DNA from: an uncultured Prevotellaceae bacterium | Lineage (GTDB): Bacteria > Bacteroidota > Bacteroidia > Bacteroidales > Bacteroidaceae | Direction: 5' to 3' | Assembly (NCBI GenBank): GCA_937915745.1 | Contig: CALGGJ010000089.1 | Coordinates: 1-46,669, forward strand | Length of the DNA stretch: 46,669 bases | Shown: positions 1-8,363 of the stretch, piece after piece | How the letters are laid out: the number at the start of each line of letters is the position of its first letter | Numbering within the stretch: the first letter of the stretch is position 1 | Notes under the pieces: generated by a model | What the model was told of the DNA's origin: nothing | Database searches by the model: none | The model's input: the letters and a program-made list of their open reading frames with translations, nothing else | Program-made: the position numbers and the translations under genes

Positions 1-219
1 CTGCCATGGGGATATGTAGTCAGCCAGAAATAAACCGGTTAAGATATGGCAGATGATATGGCAGATGATATGGCAGATGTAGAAAGTTTCACTGAAAAAC
101 GGAAGAAAACATAAGAAAACAAATCAAACATAGATTGCTGATGCACAATGAGTTAAACGCTTTTTGCAGTTTTGATTTTGTTTCTTAAATAACCCTAAAA
201 AGGACTTGTTTTGGCGATT
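1..219. other. Left flank with no gene
   Basis: No convincing coding sequence is seen here; the stretch is AT-rich and probably the chromosomal flank of the mobile element that begins near 220. It holds a short 12-bp tandem repeat (43-78) and several A/G-rich GAAAAC-type motifs at about 105-125 that could be recombinase arm sites. A reverse-strand open frame across 195-419 is low complexity and overlaps the integrase start, so it was not called. Confidence 0.5.
43..78. repeat. Three tandem copies of a 12-bp unit
   Basis: The unit GATATGGCAGAT occurs three times without mismatch at 43-54, 55-66 and 67-78. It lies about 140 bp outside the candidate left attachment site. Function unknown; it could be a simple satellite or part of the target locus. 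Confidence 0.85.
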
Positions 220-241
220 TTTGTTCCTCGTTTGTTTCTCG
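220..241 (+). other. Candidate left attachment site (attL core)
   Basis: The sequence TTTGTTCCT-N2-TTTGTTTCTCG here recurs at 17443-17464, with only the two central bases differing (CG here, AT there), so 20 of 22 positions match. The two copies bracket all integrase, cargo and mobilization genes. A central mismatch flanked by identical arms is what a heterologous crossover segment of a Bacteroidetes-type tyrosine recombinase would leave. Assignment as att is inference from position and repeat structure. Confidence 0.6.
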
Positions 242-265
242 AATCAAAGATTGTATATATCTTTG
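231..265 (+). promoter_or_regulatory. Putative integrase promoter
   Basis: A TATCTTTG -7 element lies at 258-265, matching the Bacteroidetes TAnnTTTG consensus. A TTTG -33 candidate sits at 231-234, 23 bp upstream and inside the candidate att repeat. Transcription would start near 272 and reach the first integrase codon at 346. Spacing is slightly longer than the usual 19-21 bp. Confidence 0.5.
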
Positions 266-345
266 CATTAAAAATGTAATATATCGATACACAATTATTT
301 GCAAGTGTAAACATGTAGAAAACAAGAAACAAAAAGAAAACAAAA

Positions 346-1536
346 ATGGGAAGACCAAAGAAACAAATCAAGCTCAAAGAGCCGGTCAGACTCCTAGAGA
401 AGCTATTGAAAGATGGCAACAGAAGTCTCTATCTGGACATCTATCACAAGGGCATCAGGAAGTACGAATACCTGAAACTATACTTGGTGCCGGAAATAAC
501 ACCGTTCGACAAGGCGCACAACAGAGAGACCATCAAAGTAGCTGAGCAAATCAAGGCAGAGCGGATTCTGCAAGTTCAAGGACATGGCATTGACCAATGG
601 GACACTATCAAGAAAGCATCCATGCCCCTTGTAAAATGGATGGAAGAATATGCTGTCCACCCAACGATTAAGTTGGAGCCGTCATCCGTGAAAATTAGGG
701 AAGAGTGCAGAAAGGTTGTGGAAGAGTACCTTGATTCCATAGGCAAGCCCAGTCTGTCATTGGAAGAAGTGGATAGAGACTTCTGCCGCAACTACATCAA
801 CTATTGTCGCACACTGACCAACCGAAGGGTTAAGAAAGAGGTCAGACCACTTGCCCAAAACACGAAGAGCCGTTATCAGATTACCCTTTGCGCTGCGTTG
901 AACCATGCAGTCCGCGAAGGGATCATTGCGACGAATCCCTTTTCTCAGATTCCTGCAGAAGAGAAAATTGCAGAAAAGGAAGGCGATAGGGAGTTCCTGA
1001 CTATCCAAGAATTGAAGAAGCTAATAGAGACCCCCTGCCGTAGGCAAGAGGTGAAGAATGCATTCCTTTTCTCATGTTACACAGGCTTACGTCTGAGTGA
1101 CATCATGATTCTGAATGCAAACCACATCTGTAAATCCGCAGACGGGACGTTGGAGTATATCGACATGGAAATGACAAAGACAGACCAGGAGGTTATCGTC
1201 CCTTTGTCTGCCGATGCAAAAAAGTATCTGCCAGAACAACCCGAATACGGCAAGCCTTTCTTTAATCTGCCAGCAAGCAAGGTGACTATTGGTCGTGCCA
1301 TCAAGAAATGGGTGGAAGCCGCAGGCATAAACAAGCACATCACCTATCACTGTAGTCGCCATACATTCGCCACGACCTTGCTGACACTTGGCTCAGACCT
1401 TTATGTCACAAGCAAGTTGATGGGACACCGTAACATCAAAACAACAGAAATATATGCCAAGGTGGTTGACAGCAAGAAAGTACAGTCTGTCCAGCTTCTG
1501 GACAACATGTTTAACAACATAGATGCTGTAGTATGA
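346..1536 (+). CDS. Tyrosine recombinase (site-specific integrase 1)
   Basis: This 396-residue protein is a phage-type integrase that would catalyse integration and excision of the element through a 3'-phosphotyrosine intermediate. It has an N-terminal arm-binding segment (about 15-50), a SAM-like core-binding domain (about 95-200) and a C-terminal catalytic domain. Visible catalytic residues are R249 (TGLRLSD), K278 (MTKTDQ), H335 and R338 (HCSRH), H361 (LMGHRN) and the nucleophile Y370 (EIYAKV), so the active site looks complete. The ATG at 346 follows the promoter at 231-265. Its stop overlaps the start of a second integrase by 4 bp (ATGA), implying translational coupling. Placement just inside the left att repeat is typical of a mobilizable element. 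Confidence 0.93.
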   Translation: MGRPKKQIKLKEPVRLLEKLLKDGNRSLYLDIYHKGIRKYEYLKLYLVPEITPFDKAHNRETIKVAEQIKAERILQVQGHGIDQWDTIKKASMPLVKWMEEYAVHPTIKLEPSSVKIREECRKVVEEYLDSIGKPSLSLEEVDRDFCRNYINYCRTLTNRRVKKEVRPLAQNTKSRYQITLCAALNHAVREGIIATNPFSQIPAEEKIAEKEGDREFLTIQELKKLIETPCRRQEVKNAFLFSCYTGLRLSDIMILNANHICKSADGTLEYIDMEMTKTDQEVIVPLSADAKKYLPEQPEYGKPFFNLPASKVTIGRAIKKWVEAAGINKHITYHCSRHTFATTLLTLGSDLYVTSKLMGHRNIKTTEIYAKVVDSKKVQSVQLLDNMFNNIDAVV

Positions 1537-2651
1537 AAGTAACATTGAGAACAAAGCAACTGAAAGACGGTAGTCGGAGTCTTTATCTGGATGTCTATGA
1601 AAACGGCAAACGCCGTTATGAGTATCTGCGACTATACCTTGTTCCCGAAGTGGATGATGAAGCCAAAAGGCTGAACGAGAATGCCTTGAAAAAGGCAAAC
1701 GAGCTAAAGTCTAAGTTTGTATTGGGCCAGAGAAATCCTTTTCAGGAAAAGGAGGAAGAAACCTTCGTTACCATGCATGAGTGGCTAACCGAGTATTGCC
1801 GCCGTATAAATGAAGAAAGGGAAGTTTCCAATGCTCCCCGGCAGCAAACTACAATGGTTGGCGGTTTGTTGGAGAAATACCTTTGTACAATCAAAAAGCA
1901 AAACATCAAACTATCCGATTTTGGCAAAGCGGAAGCAAAAGGGTTCTTGAAATTTCTCTCTGAGTATAAGGGGGAAAGGGTTGAGCATTTCTCGAAGAAT
2001 ACGCTGGCAGCATATCAGCAGAGAATAGTAGCCATTTTCAATGCCGCGGTCCGTGAAAAGCTGATAACCAAGAACCCGTATGAGCTTCTTACAAAGGAAG
2101 AACGCTTCAAGAAACCTTATGTCATCAAGGATGTACTCACTGTTGAAGAAGTCAAGAAGATAGCGGCAACCAAGAAAAGCAACAACCAAGTTCGTCTGGG
2201 CTTCCTCTTCGCCTGTTTCACGGGTTTAAGACTTAGTGACATCCGTTCACTGAAATGGAGCGACATTGTTGATATGGGGGCATACAAAGCCATTATCAAG
2301 GAGCAGAAGAAGACAAAGGAGCAAGTAGTAGTCCCACTCTGCAACACGGCACTTCTGTTTCTCCCGGAGCAACAGAATGACGAGTTTGTATTCCATCTGC
2401 CAAAGTGGTATTCGGGGGTGCGCGATGCATTGAAGATAATTGCAAAGGCGGCGGGAATCAAGAAGAATGTCGGTTTCCACACCTCCAGACGAACCTTTGC
2501 CACTCTGACTCTCTCGGCTTGTAACAACCTCAAACAAGTGAGTGTGCTGCTTGGCCACAAGAGCATAGAAAACACTCAACGATATGCAGAGGTTATGCTG
2601 ACCAGCAAAACTGAGGCGGTGAATCGAATGAAAGCTGTCTTAATGTCGTGA
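1533..2651 (+). CDS. Tyrosine recombinase (site-specific integrase 2)
   Basis: This second integrase (372 residues) is paralogous to the first: both open with an LKDG-SRSLYLD-like arm-binding segment followed by a YEYL-LYLVPE motif. Catalytic residues are present: R233 (TGLRLSD), K260 or K262, H316 and R319 (HTSRRTF), H342 (LLGHKS) and Y351 (QRYAEV). The start codon overlaps the previous stop (ATGA at 1533-1536), so the two proteins are probably made together from one transcript. Paired integrases of this kind may act jointly, one per att core half, or arose by duplication. Both catalytic sites look intact, so neither is an obvious pseudogene. Confidence 0.92.
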   Translation: MKVTLRTKQLKDGSRSLYLDVYENGKRRYEYLRLYLVPEVDDEAKRLNENALKKANELKSKFVLGQRNPFQEKEEETFVTMHEWLTEYCRRINEEREVSNAPRQQTTMVGGLLEKYLCTIKKQNIKLSDFGKAEAKGFLKFLSEYKGERVEHFSKNTLAAYQQRIVAIFNAAVREKLITKNPYELLTKEERFKKPYVIKDVLTVEEVKKIAATKKSNNQVRLGFLFACFTGLRLSDIRSLKWSDIVDMGAYKAIIKEQKKTKEQVVVPLCNTALLFLPEQQNDEFVFHLPKWYSGVRDALKIIAKAAGIKKNVGFHTSRRTFATLTLSACNNLKQVSVLLGHKSIENTQRYAEVMLTSKTEAVNRMKAVLMS

Positions 2652-2776
2652 TTCGACACAATTTTGCAATTGAGATATTAGTCAAAGGTAAAAAACGTCA
2701 TTTTGATGCCTTTTACACCTAAAGTTTCCATCGTGCAATGTCTTTTCCGTTAAAATTACATAAAATTTAGCAGAAG

Positions 2777-2811
2777 TTTGATGGCAATATGAAGTTTTTT
2801 ATGTAATTTTG
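2777..2811 (+). promoter_or_regulatory. Putative promoter of structured RNA / cargo operon
   Basis: TTTG at 2777-2780 and TAATTTTG at 2804-2811 match the Bacteroidetes -33 and -7 elements, with 23 bp between them. The predicted start about 6-7 nt downstream coincides with the first base of a perfect hairpin at 2817, which supports both calls. Confidence 0.5.
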
Positions 2812-2816
2812 CCATC

Positions 2817-3072
2817 GTGTTCTAAGGAACACGTGACATATTTGCTCAAATTCTCCATTCGAATTAGCACCTCAATATTGAGAAAGAGAGCATTTCCTAA
2901 CTGCATTTGGAGTGTACGCATAAGCGTAGACTTCAACCCATAGCAGTTAGGGGCCGTGCTAAGCCTGAATGGAGATATGGATGAGAGCCTATGCTTTCTT
3001 TGTTCTCCAAAGTTAGTACAGGCATCAGCCAGAGAACTGTAGTACTAACCCCAAAGGCAATGAGCAAATATG
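2817..3072 (+). ncRNA. Candidate structured RNA, multibranched
   Basis: A perfect 6-bp hairpin (2817-2832, GTGTTC-TAAG-GAACAC) is followed by a domain closed by a perfect 12-bp helix: 2837-2848 (CATATTTGCTCA) with 3061-3072 (TGAGCAAATATG). Nested inside are 8 bp pairing 2853-2860 with 2967-2974, 7 bp pairing 2864-2870 with 2956-2962, 9 bp pairing 2896-2904 with 2943-2951 (capped by TACGC-ATAA-GCGTA at 2915-2928), a small hairpin at 2871-2882, and 8 bp pairing 3012-3019 with 3042-3049. The helices are mutually compatible. No open frame of note runs through it. I do not recognise a known RNA family; tmRNA, RNase P and 6S were considered and do not fit. It may be a free RNA or the leader of the cargo operon. 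Confidence 0.65.
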
Positions 3073-3129
3073 GATATTCCACTTGCTACCAACGACATAG
3101 AATTCCAACAAGGATTCAAGAGATATAGA

Positions 3130-3177
3130 AGAAAGTCCTCAACGTTCTGTCAAACGGCAGACGTTGACGGACTTTCT
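3130..3177 (+). promoter_or_regulatory. Strong hairpin ahead of the cargo operon
   Basis: Arms 3130-3149 and 3158-3177 form about 19 bp: AGAAAGTCC with GGACTTTCT, TCAACGT with ACGTTGA, CTG with CAG, with single-base bulges and an 8-nt loop. It ends 45 bp before the first cargo gene. No long T-run follows, so it may be an attenuator or a stabilising 3' end for the upstream RNA rather than a canonical terminator. Confidence 0.6.
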
Positions 3178-3222
3178 GCGTTTATGAACTGTGTAGAAGA
3201 CAATAACTAAATAGCCAAAAGA

Positions 3223-4719
3223 ATGAAGATTATTAAAATTGGACGCTCACGTAGCAATGATTGCGTATTTAGCAATGATAGCGTTTCGGGAACCCATGCG
3301 ATATTGGAACTGGATTCAAGTGGACAACGAGGCAAACTTAGAGATTTGAACTCTAAGAATGGGACCTTTGTGAATAACATGAACAGGAGAATTACAGTTG
3401 AAACTCCCGTTTCAGTGAATGATACTATTCGTTTTGGTTCAGAGATTACATCTATCAGAGGCATACTTGAAAAAATTAATGAAACAAAAGTATCTGTTAA
3501 GTTGCCTGGAGTTGAAAGCAAAACCATAGGGAAAAGCCATAATTGTCAAATTCGTTTTCCCCAAGACGACGTTTCAAGAGAACATGCCGTAATCTATAAA
3601 ACCGAAGATGGGCAAGTCGTAATTGAAGACAGAGGTTCTACGAACGGTACTTATGTCAACGGTGTTAAAATAACAAGTCAGGTCCTCCATGTTGGTGATA
3701 AAGTTACTATAACAAGAAACTATCCATTGGTATGGGAAAATATGTTTAGTGTCACACCTCCACCACCACAGCCTACTCCAATAACTAAGATCGTTAGTTC
3801 TATTGCAGCCATCCTAGTTGTGGCCCTTTTGGTAGGTGGCGGTTATTGGTGGTGGACACATAGAACATGGGATAAAGAAAGAATTTATAAAGAATATCAC
3901 AATGCAGTATGTTGGGTTTATGTTCAGTATGGGTATAAAGTGAGTGTTGACGACGAAGACTTTACAACCACCTTGTGCCAACTCTGTAAAGTGACTCCAT
4001 CAGAATTGGTTCATATGGAAGGAGATGATTTGAAAGCTGGCCCAGTTGGTGCCCAAGGCACGGCATTCTTCATCAGCAAAGATGGAAAGCTCGCAACGAA
4101 TTTGCACATCACTCGCCCATGGCTTTTCTCCAACGATGCCAACGAATTGGAAAGTGGGGTAAACAAAATTTTGGCCATACTCGCGGCAACTCAAAATCCA
4201 CTACTAAGCAGAAGCCAAGTAAAAGTAGAGGGGGTAATACAGGGAATGTATGTAATCCCTGATGGATTACCTGTTAGTGAGGGGAACGCAATAAGGGTGA
4301 CTGAGATAAAAGGTTATGATGACATAAAGAAAGACGTGGCAATTATACAAACAGAAACACGTGAACTTCCATCAAGAGTAACAAATGTCATTGATATAAA
4401 TAATGCAGACTTTTCAGATGATTGTTTAACAGAAGGTAGAACAGTTTTCACAATTGGTTTCCCTTATGGTGCAGAGATTGCAATGAATAGTAATCAAGAA
4501 CTAAAAAATCAAGTTCACGGTGGTTCTATAACTCAAAACCGAGGAGATTACGAATTTGGTCATGATGCCGAAACTGCGGGTGGTGCCAGTGGCTCGCCTA
4601 TCATCAACGATAAGGGTAGGCTTATAGGTATACATCATGCAGGAATGACAGGTGTTACAGGTGCTCAAGGCTTCAACTGGGCAATCAAAGCTAAGTATAT
4701 AAGTGAACTTCTAAAATAA
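3223..4719 (+). CDS. FHA-FHA-TM-trypsin-like serine protease
   Basis: This 498-residue membrane protein joins phosphothreonine readers to a protease. FHA domain 1 spans about 1-80 (GRSRSND, SGTHA, SKNGTFVNN) and FHA domain 2 about 98-165 (GKSHNCQI, SREHA, STNGTYVNG). A proline-rich linker and one membrane segment (about 187-211) follow. The C-terminal part (about 275-495) is an HtrA/trypsin-like fold with H295 (ATNLHIT), D371 (KKDVAII) and S456 (GGASGSP) in the right order, so the triad looks complete. The FHA domains would be cytoplasmic and the protease periplasmic. It is the first gene of the phospho-signalling operon; substrates are unknown. Phospho-dependent regulation of the protease across the membrane is inference. 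Confidence 0.85.
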   Translation: MKIIKIGRSRSNDCVFSNDSVSGTHAILELDSSGQRGKLRDLNSKNGTFVNNMNRRITVETPVSVNDTIRFGSEITSIRGILEKINETKVSVKLPGVESKTIGKSHNCQIRFPQDDVSREHAVIYKTEDGQVVIEDRGSTNGTYVNGVKITSQVLHVGDKVTITRNYPLVWENMFSVTPPPPQPTPITKIVSSIAAILVVALLVGGGYWWWTHRTWDKERIYKEYHNAVCWVYVQYGYKVSVDDEDFTTTLCQLCKVTPSELVHMEGDDLKAGPVGAQGTAFFISKDGKLATNLHITRPWLFSNDANELESGVNKILAILAATQNPLLSRSQVKVEGVIQGMYVIPDGLPVSEGNAIRVTEIKGYDDIKKDVAIIQTETRELPSRVTNVIDINNADFSDDCLTEGRTVFTIGFPYGAEIAMNSNQELKNQVHGGSITQNRGDYEFGHDAETAGGASGSPIINDKGRLIGIHHAGMTGVTGAQGFNWAIKAKYISELLK

Positions 4720-4747
4720 TTATACAAATAATTAAAACAATTTCATT

Positions 4748-5323
4748 ATGGCAACAAAAAAATGTCCAAATGGTCATCAGTACGACTCTAGTATTTATGG
4801 TGACAACTGTCCTTTCTGCCCCGAAAGTAGTCATACCCGTGTAAACACCTCTGATTATGGAGGTGGAACCCAATCAACCCGTGCTACAGATTGGAACGGT
4901 GGGGGAGAAACAGGAGCCACAGCTCCTTATCAAGATGACTTTGGCGGTGGACATACTGTTATTCGTAATCTTAATGGAACGGGCATGTCCAATCCTGATG
5001 GTGGACGTAAAGTAGTTGGTGTACTTGTTTCTTATAGTGCTAACCCTGCAGGAGAAGTGTTTAAGATTTATGAAGGACGAAATATTGTCGGAAGGTCTGC
5101 AACTGCTGACATAAGTTTCAGTTCTGACGACAAGATGTCAAGCAATCATCTTCTTATTCTTTTTGTAGAAGCCGAAGGCATCGTATGGGCTGAAGATCAG
5201 AAATCTTCTAACGGAACATATATAAATGGAAAGTTTGCCCGAGGTATGGTGGAACTCCATACTAACGATGTTATTGTGCTTGGTGCGACAAAAATGGTAT
5301 TCCTTGGTGTTCCTGAATTCTAA
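4748..5323 (+). CDS. Zinc-ribbon and FHA domain protein
   Basis: A 191-residue protein without a signal peptide or membrane segment. The N-terminus carries a zinc-ribbon-like cluster (C6, H10, C21, C24; motifs CPNGH and CPFC). A Gly/Thr-rich linker of about 65 residues contains several threonines that could be phosphorylated. The C-terminal FHA domain (about 98-170) has GRSATADI, SSNHL and SSNGTYING, the conserved phosphothreonine-binding signature. It is 28 bp downstream of the FHA-protease gene and 27 bp upstream of the phosphatase, so it is co-transcribed. A likely role is a soluble adaptor that is itself phosphorylated by the operon's kinases; that role is inferred from architecture only. 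Confidence 0.8.
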   Translation: MATKKCPNGHQYDSSIYGDNCPFCPESSHTRVNTSDYGGGTQSTRATDWNGGGETGATAPYQDDFGGGHTVIRNLNGTGMSNPDGGRKVVGVLVSYSANPAGEVFKIYEGRNIVGRSATADISFSSDDKMSSNHLLILFVEAEGIVWAEDQKSSNGTYINGKFARGMVELHTNDVIVLGATKMVFLGVPEF

Positions 5324-5350
5324 ATTGTAACGTATTTCAACCACTTCAAT

Positions 5351-7024
5351 ATGAGTGATACAAAACAATTCTATTATTGTAACGTAGAAGGCAATACAGA
5401 CGTTGGCTGTAAAAGGAAAGCCAACGAGGATTGGTACGGGCATTTTGAGTGTAAAAATGGTCTTGTGTCAGTTGTCTGTGACGGAATGGGCGGTCATGTA
5501 GGAGGTGCAACAGCCTCTCACTTGGCCGTTGAAACCATTCAAGATTTTCTGGAACGCAACTTCTTTGATGATCCTAGGAAAGCAATTATTGAAGCTTGTA
5601 ACACAGCAAATGCAGCCTTGTTGCAACGAACGCAAGAGCAACCTGACCTTACTGGAATGGGAGCCACATGTGTCATGTTGATTGTCCGAGATGGCAAAGT
5701 GTATATAGGCTCTATTGGTGATAGCCGCGTTTACCTCATACGCAGCAAAACCATTACTCAACTTACAAAAGATCAGAGTTATGTTCAGATGCTTGTCGAT
5801 GCGAAGGAAATTACGAAAGAGCAGGCAGAACATCATCCACGAAAGAATGAGATACTGAATGCGATAGGTCTTCCAACAATGCAGCCTGCGACAGTTCTTT
5901 CAGACCCGATCAATCCAGAGGCAGGCGATATTTTCCTGCTGTGTTCTGATGGCCTTAGCGGTATGGTTCCTGACAGAGAAATTCTGAAAATAGCAAGTAA
6001 TCAGGTCGGAATGACACAAAGAGAGCGTGTTAACACTCTTATACAAAAAGCTCGTAAAAATGGCGGTCATGATAATATCACTTGTTTGCTTGTAGAGTTT
6101 TCAATTACACCTCCAAGCGCAGGGAGAAATTCTTCGACAAAAGACAAACTTATTCGATATGGGATCCCTTCTTTGGCTGCCGTGCTCTTGTTGGTTTTTG
6201 GCGGTTATGCTCTTTGGAAACATTTGCATTCAGAAGAAGCTGGAAGCGATTATGTGAAAGGGATGAAACGACAAAATGGCGTGAGCGTACTCCAATTCAA
6301 TGACACCATTGCATATAAAAATGGAAGGACATACATTGAGATAGAAGAACATAAAGGTTTAGGTGCACATGTCTATATTACGGATAAAAACGGGAAAATG
6401 GACACTATTGCAATAAACAAACCAATACAAGTTGGCAATGTCGTTATTATGCCGGACTCAAACTTCACGGCAAATGTTTCTGAATTATCAGGTCGCAGGA
6501 GATTCATATTCAATGAAAAGCAATTTGATAGTGAAGATGTTTCATTGACTTTTAAATACGAGGATAGCACTTATGTATATGTTTTCCCCGTAGAAAATCA
6601 GCTCAAAGGTTTTAGTGCAAGTGAAAATGGTGCGCCTAAAGATGTTTCCCCAAATCAAAGAGTAATAGCAGAAAAGAAAGATCCAAAACTTACCGTGCTG
6701 GAAGATAATACGAAATCACAAGCAGATGAGACGAAACCCTTGACAGAAAAGTTAGAAGCAACATTCAAAGTCGACAAAGAAGGAGAAAGCATTCTGAAAC
6801 TCATTTCTGCCCCAAAAACGCCCACCGAAACAGAAGCTTATACCTCTTACGCTATTCAGAATGGCAGTGAAAGTGAATCATGGTATTCATACACATGCGA
6901 TGGGCGAACCTGTACAATAACCGTAAACAATTCTAAAATTCCAAACGGCAGTGGGACTATCATCATTCCTTTGCGCAATGCAGATGAAAAAAAATTCACA
7001 ATAAGAGTAACTCATAAAAAATGA
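5351..7024 (+). CDS. Membrane PP2C-family Ser/Thr phosphatase
   Basis: The first 250 or so residues form a PPM/PP2C phosphatase. Metal-binding motifs are all visible: R22 and E26-D27 (KANEDWYG), D44-G45-M-G-G, the GSIGDSRVYLI strand (about 120-130), D200-G201 (LCSDGLSG) and D241-N242 (GGHDNIT). One membrane segment follows (about 269-289), then about 265 residues predicted to be periplasmic and unrelated to anything I recognise. The enzyme would reverse phosphorylation by the two kinases encoded downstream. It ends 7 bp before the first kinase gene. PP2C-kinase pairs are common in bacterial eukaryote-like signalling; the large extracytoplasmic tail suggests signal input from the envelope. Confidence 0.88.
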   Translation: MSDTKQFYYCNVEGNTDVGCKRKANEDWYGHFECKNGLVSVVCDGMGGHVGGATASHLAVETIQDFLERNFFDDPRKAIIEACNTANAALLQRTQEQPDLTGMGATCVMLIVRDGKVYIGSIGDSRVYLIRSKTITQLTKDQSYVQMLVDAKEITKEQAEHHPRKNEILNAIGLPTMQPATVLSDPINPEAGDIFLLCSDGLSGMVPDREILKIASNQVGMTQRERVNTLIQKARKNGGHDNITCLLVEFSITPPSAGRNSSTKDKLIRYGIPSLAAVLLLVFGGYALWKHLHSEEAGSDYVKGMKRQNGVSVLQFNDTIAYKNGRTYIEIEEHKGLGAHVYITDKNGKMDTIAINKPIQVGNVVIMPDSNFTANVSELSGRRRFIFNEKQFDSEDVSLTFKYEDSTYVYVFPVENQLKGFSASENGAPKDVSPNQRVIAEKKDPKLTVLEDNTKSQADETKPLTEKLEATFKVDKEGESILKLISAPKTPTETEAYTSYAIQNGSESESWYSYTCDGRTCTITVNNSKIPNGSGTIIIPLRNADEKKFTIRVTHKK

Positions 7025-7031
7025 AGGCTCT

Positions 7032-8363
7032 ATGCCATACACCATAATAAAAGAAATTGGTCACGGTGGTATGGGATGCGTCTATAAAGGACAAGACGCA
7101 CATGGAAAAATTGTTGCAATCAAAATGATGAGCAACAGAGTTACTTGTTTCCCTGAATATAGGCAACTATTCCAGACTGAAGTAGATACGTTGAAACGTA
7201 TGAATCACCCCTCTGTCGTACACATTGTAGGTGACCCCTACCGTGATGACAAAGGAAATTTGTATCTTCCTATGGAATTCGTAGATGGAGAGACCATAGA
7301 GCAGCATGTTAGTTCTAAAGGCACTTTCGTGTTGGAAGATGCCGTTGCTCTCATGTCGAAGATTCTGGAGGCTCTACAATATGTTCATGACCGACAACGT
7401 ATACACCGGGACATTAAGCCATCAAACATTATGATTCGCCCAAACGGGAGTGTCTGTGTGATAGATTTCGGTATTGCCAAAGATGCCCGTATTGGAGGAA
7501 CAGGCCAAACTGTCGGGCGAGTAATTGGTACCGACGGCTATATGAGTCCAGAACAGGCTAAAGGACTGCATATTGACCATCGTACAGACATCTATTCTTT
7601 GGGATGCGTGTTCTTTTATCTGTTAACTGGTCAACATGCGGTTCAAAAAGGAAACAATGACTATGCGACAGTAGCAAATATCCTTCAAGGAAACATGCCT
7701 CTGCCATCTCAGGCCGTAAACACTATTCCATCAGCCATTGATGAGGTGTTTCTGAAATCGGTTGATAAAAACATGATGCTAAGATACCAAACAGCGGCAG
7801 AGTTTAAAGAAGCACTTGAAGAAGCTTGTGGGCAGTCTATACCTAAAGTAACTGTAGGCAGTCGTTCTGACAATGATATCCAAATAAACAATGAATATGT
7901 CAGTAAACATCACCTTACGATAAAAGGATTGGAACAGCCGCTAACAGGCGGTGCGAAGAAATTTTCTATCGAACTGACAGACAATAGCACAAACGGAACT
8001 GGCGTAAACGGTAGACCTCTGAGAAAAAGTTCCATGATCATTGATTATAATGGCACTGTCAATCTGCCTGAAGTACTTTTGGCTGCTAGAGCCGAATGTC
8101 CGTTGAATTGGAATGAAGTTGTCAGCAAATTGAAGACAAGAGGATGGAATCCTGTCATCATAGCTCCACCTCCACCCCCACAGCCACCCGTGGAAAGCCT
8201 CAATGTCTTCCTTGGCATTATAAGTTTCTTCATTCCTATTGTCGGTTGGATTCTATGGGTAGTATGGCATGAAGAATATCCCCATAAAGCCTCTATTGCA
8301 GCCCGATTAGCATGGGCAGGTTTTGCTTTGAATGTAATAATACTAATAATATCACAATCATGA
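7032..8363 (+). CDS. Ser/Thr protein kinase with FHA domain and membrane tail
   Basis: A 443-residue Hanks-type kinase. Kinase motifs: Gly-rich loop IGHGGMGCVYKG (9-20), K31 (VAIKMM), HRDIKPSN (125-132), DFGIAK (145-150) and GYMSPEQ (169-175), all intact. An FHA domain follows (about 272-332; GSRSDNDI, SKHHL, NSTNGTGVNG). After a PPPPPPQPP linker come two hydrophobic segments (about 391-411 and 423-441) separated by a WHEEYPHKAS motif. This C-terminal membrane module recurs in the next protein. The kinase starts 7 bp after the phosphatase, and its stop overlaps the next start by 4 bp. It probably phosphorylates threonines read by the operon's FHA domains. Confidence 0.9.
   Translation: MPYTIIKEIGHGGMGCVYKGQDAHGKIVAIKMMSNRVTCFPEYRQLFQTEVDTLKRMNHPSVVHIVGDPYRDDKGNLYLPMEFVDGETIEQHVSSKGTFVLEDAVALMSKILEALQYVHDRQRIHRDIKPSNIMIRPNGSVCVIDFGIAKDARIGGTGQTVGRVIGTDGYMSPEQAKGLHIDHRTDIYSLGCVFFYLLTGQHAVQKGNNDYATVANILQGNMPLPSQAVNTIPSAIDEVFLKSVDKNMMLRYQTAAEFKEALEEACGQSIPKVTVGSRSDNDIQINNEYVSKHHLTIKGLEQPLTGGAKKFSIELTDNSTNGTGVNGRPLRKSSMIIDYNGTVNLPEVLLAARAECPLNWNEVVSKLKTRGWNPVIIAPPPPPQPPVESLNVFLGIISFFIPIVGWILWVVWHEEYPHKASIAARLAWAGFALNVIILIISQS

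Noticed and set aside
2817..3072. tmRNA, RNase P RNA or 6S RNA
   Set aside because: No tRNA-like CCA end or tag frame, no GAGGAAAGTCC core of RNase P, and the shape is multibranched rather than a long 6S-like rod.
2817..3072. Retron RNA
   Set aside because: No reverse transcriptase is encoded in the region.
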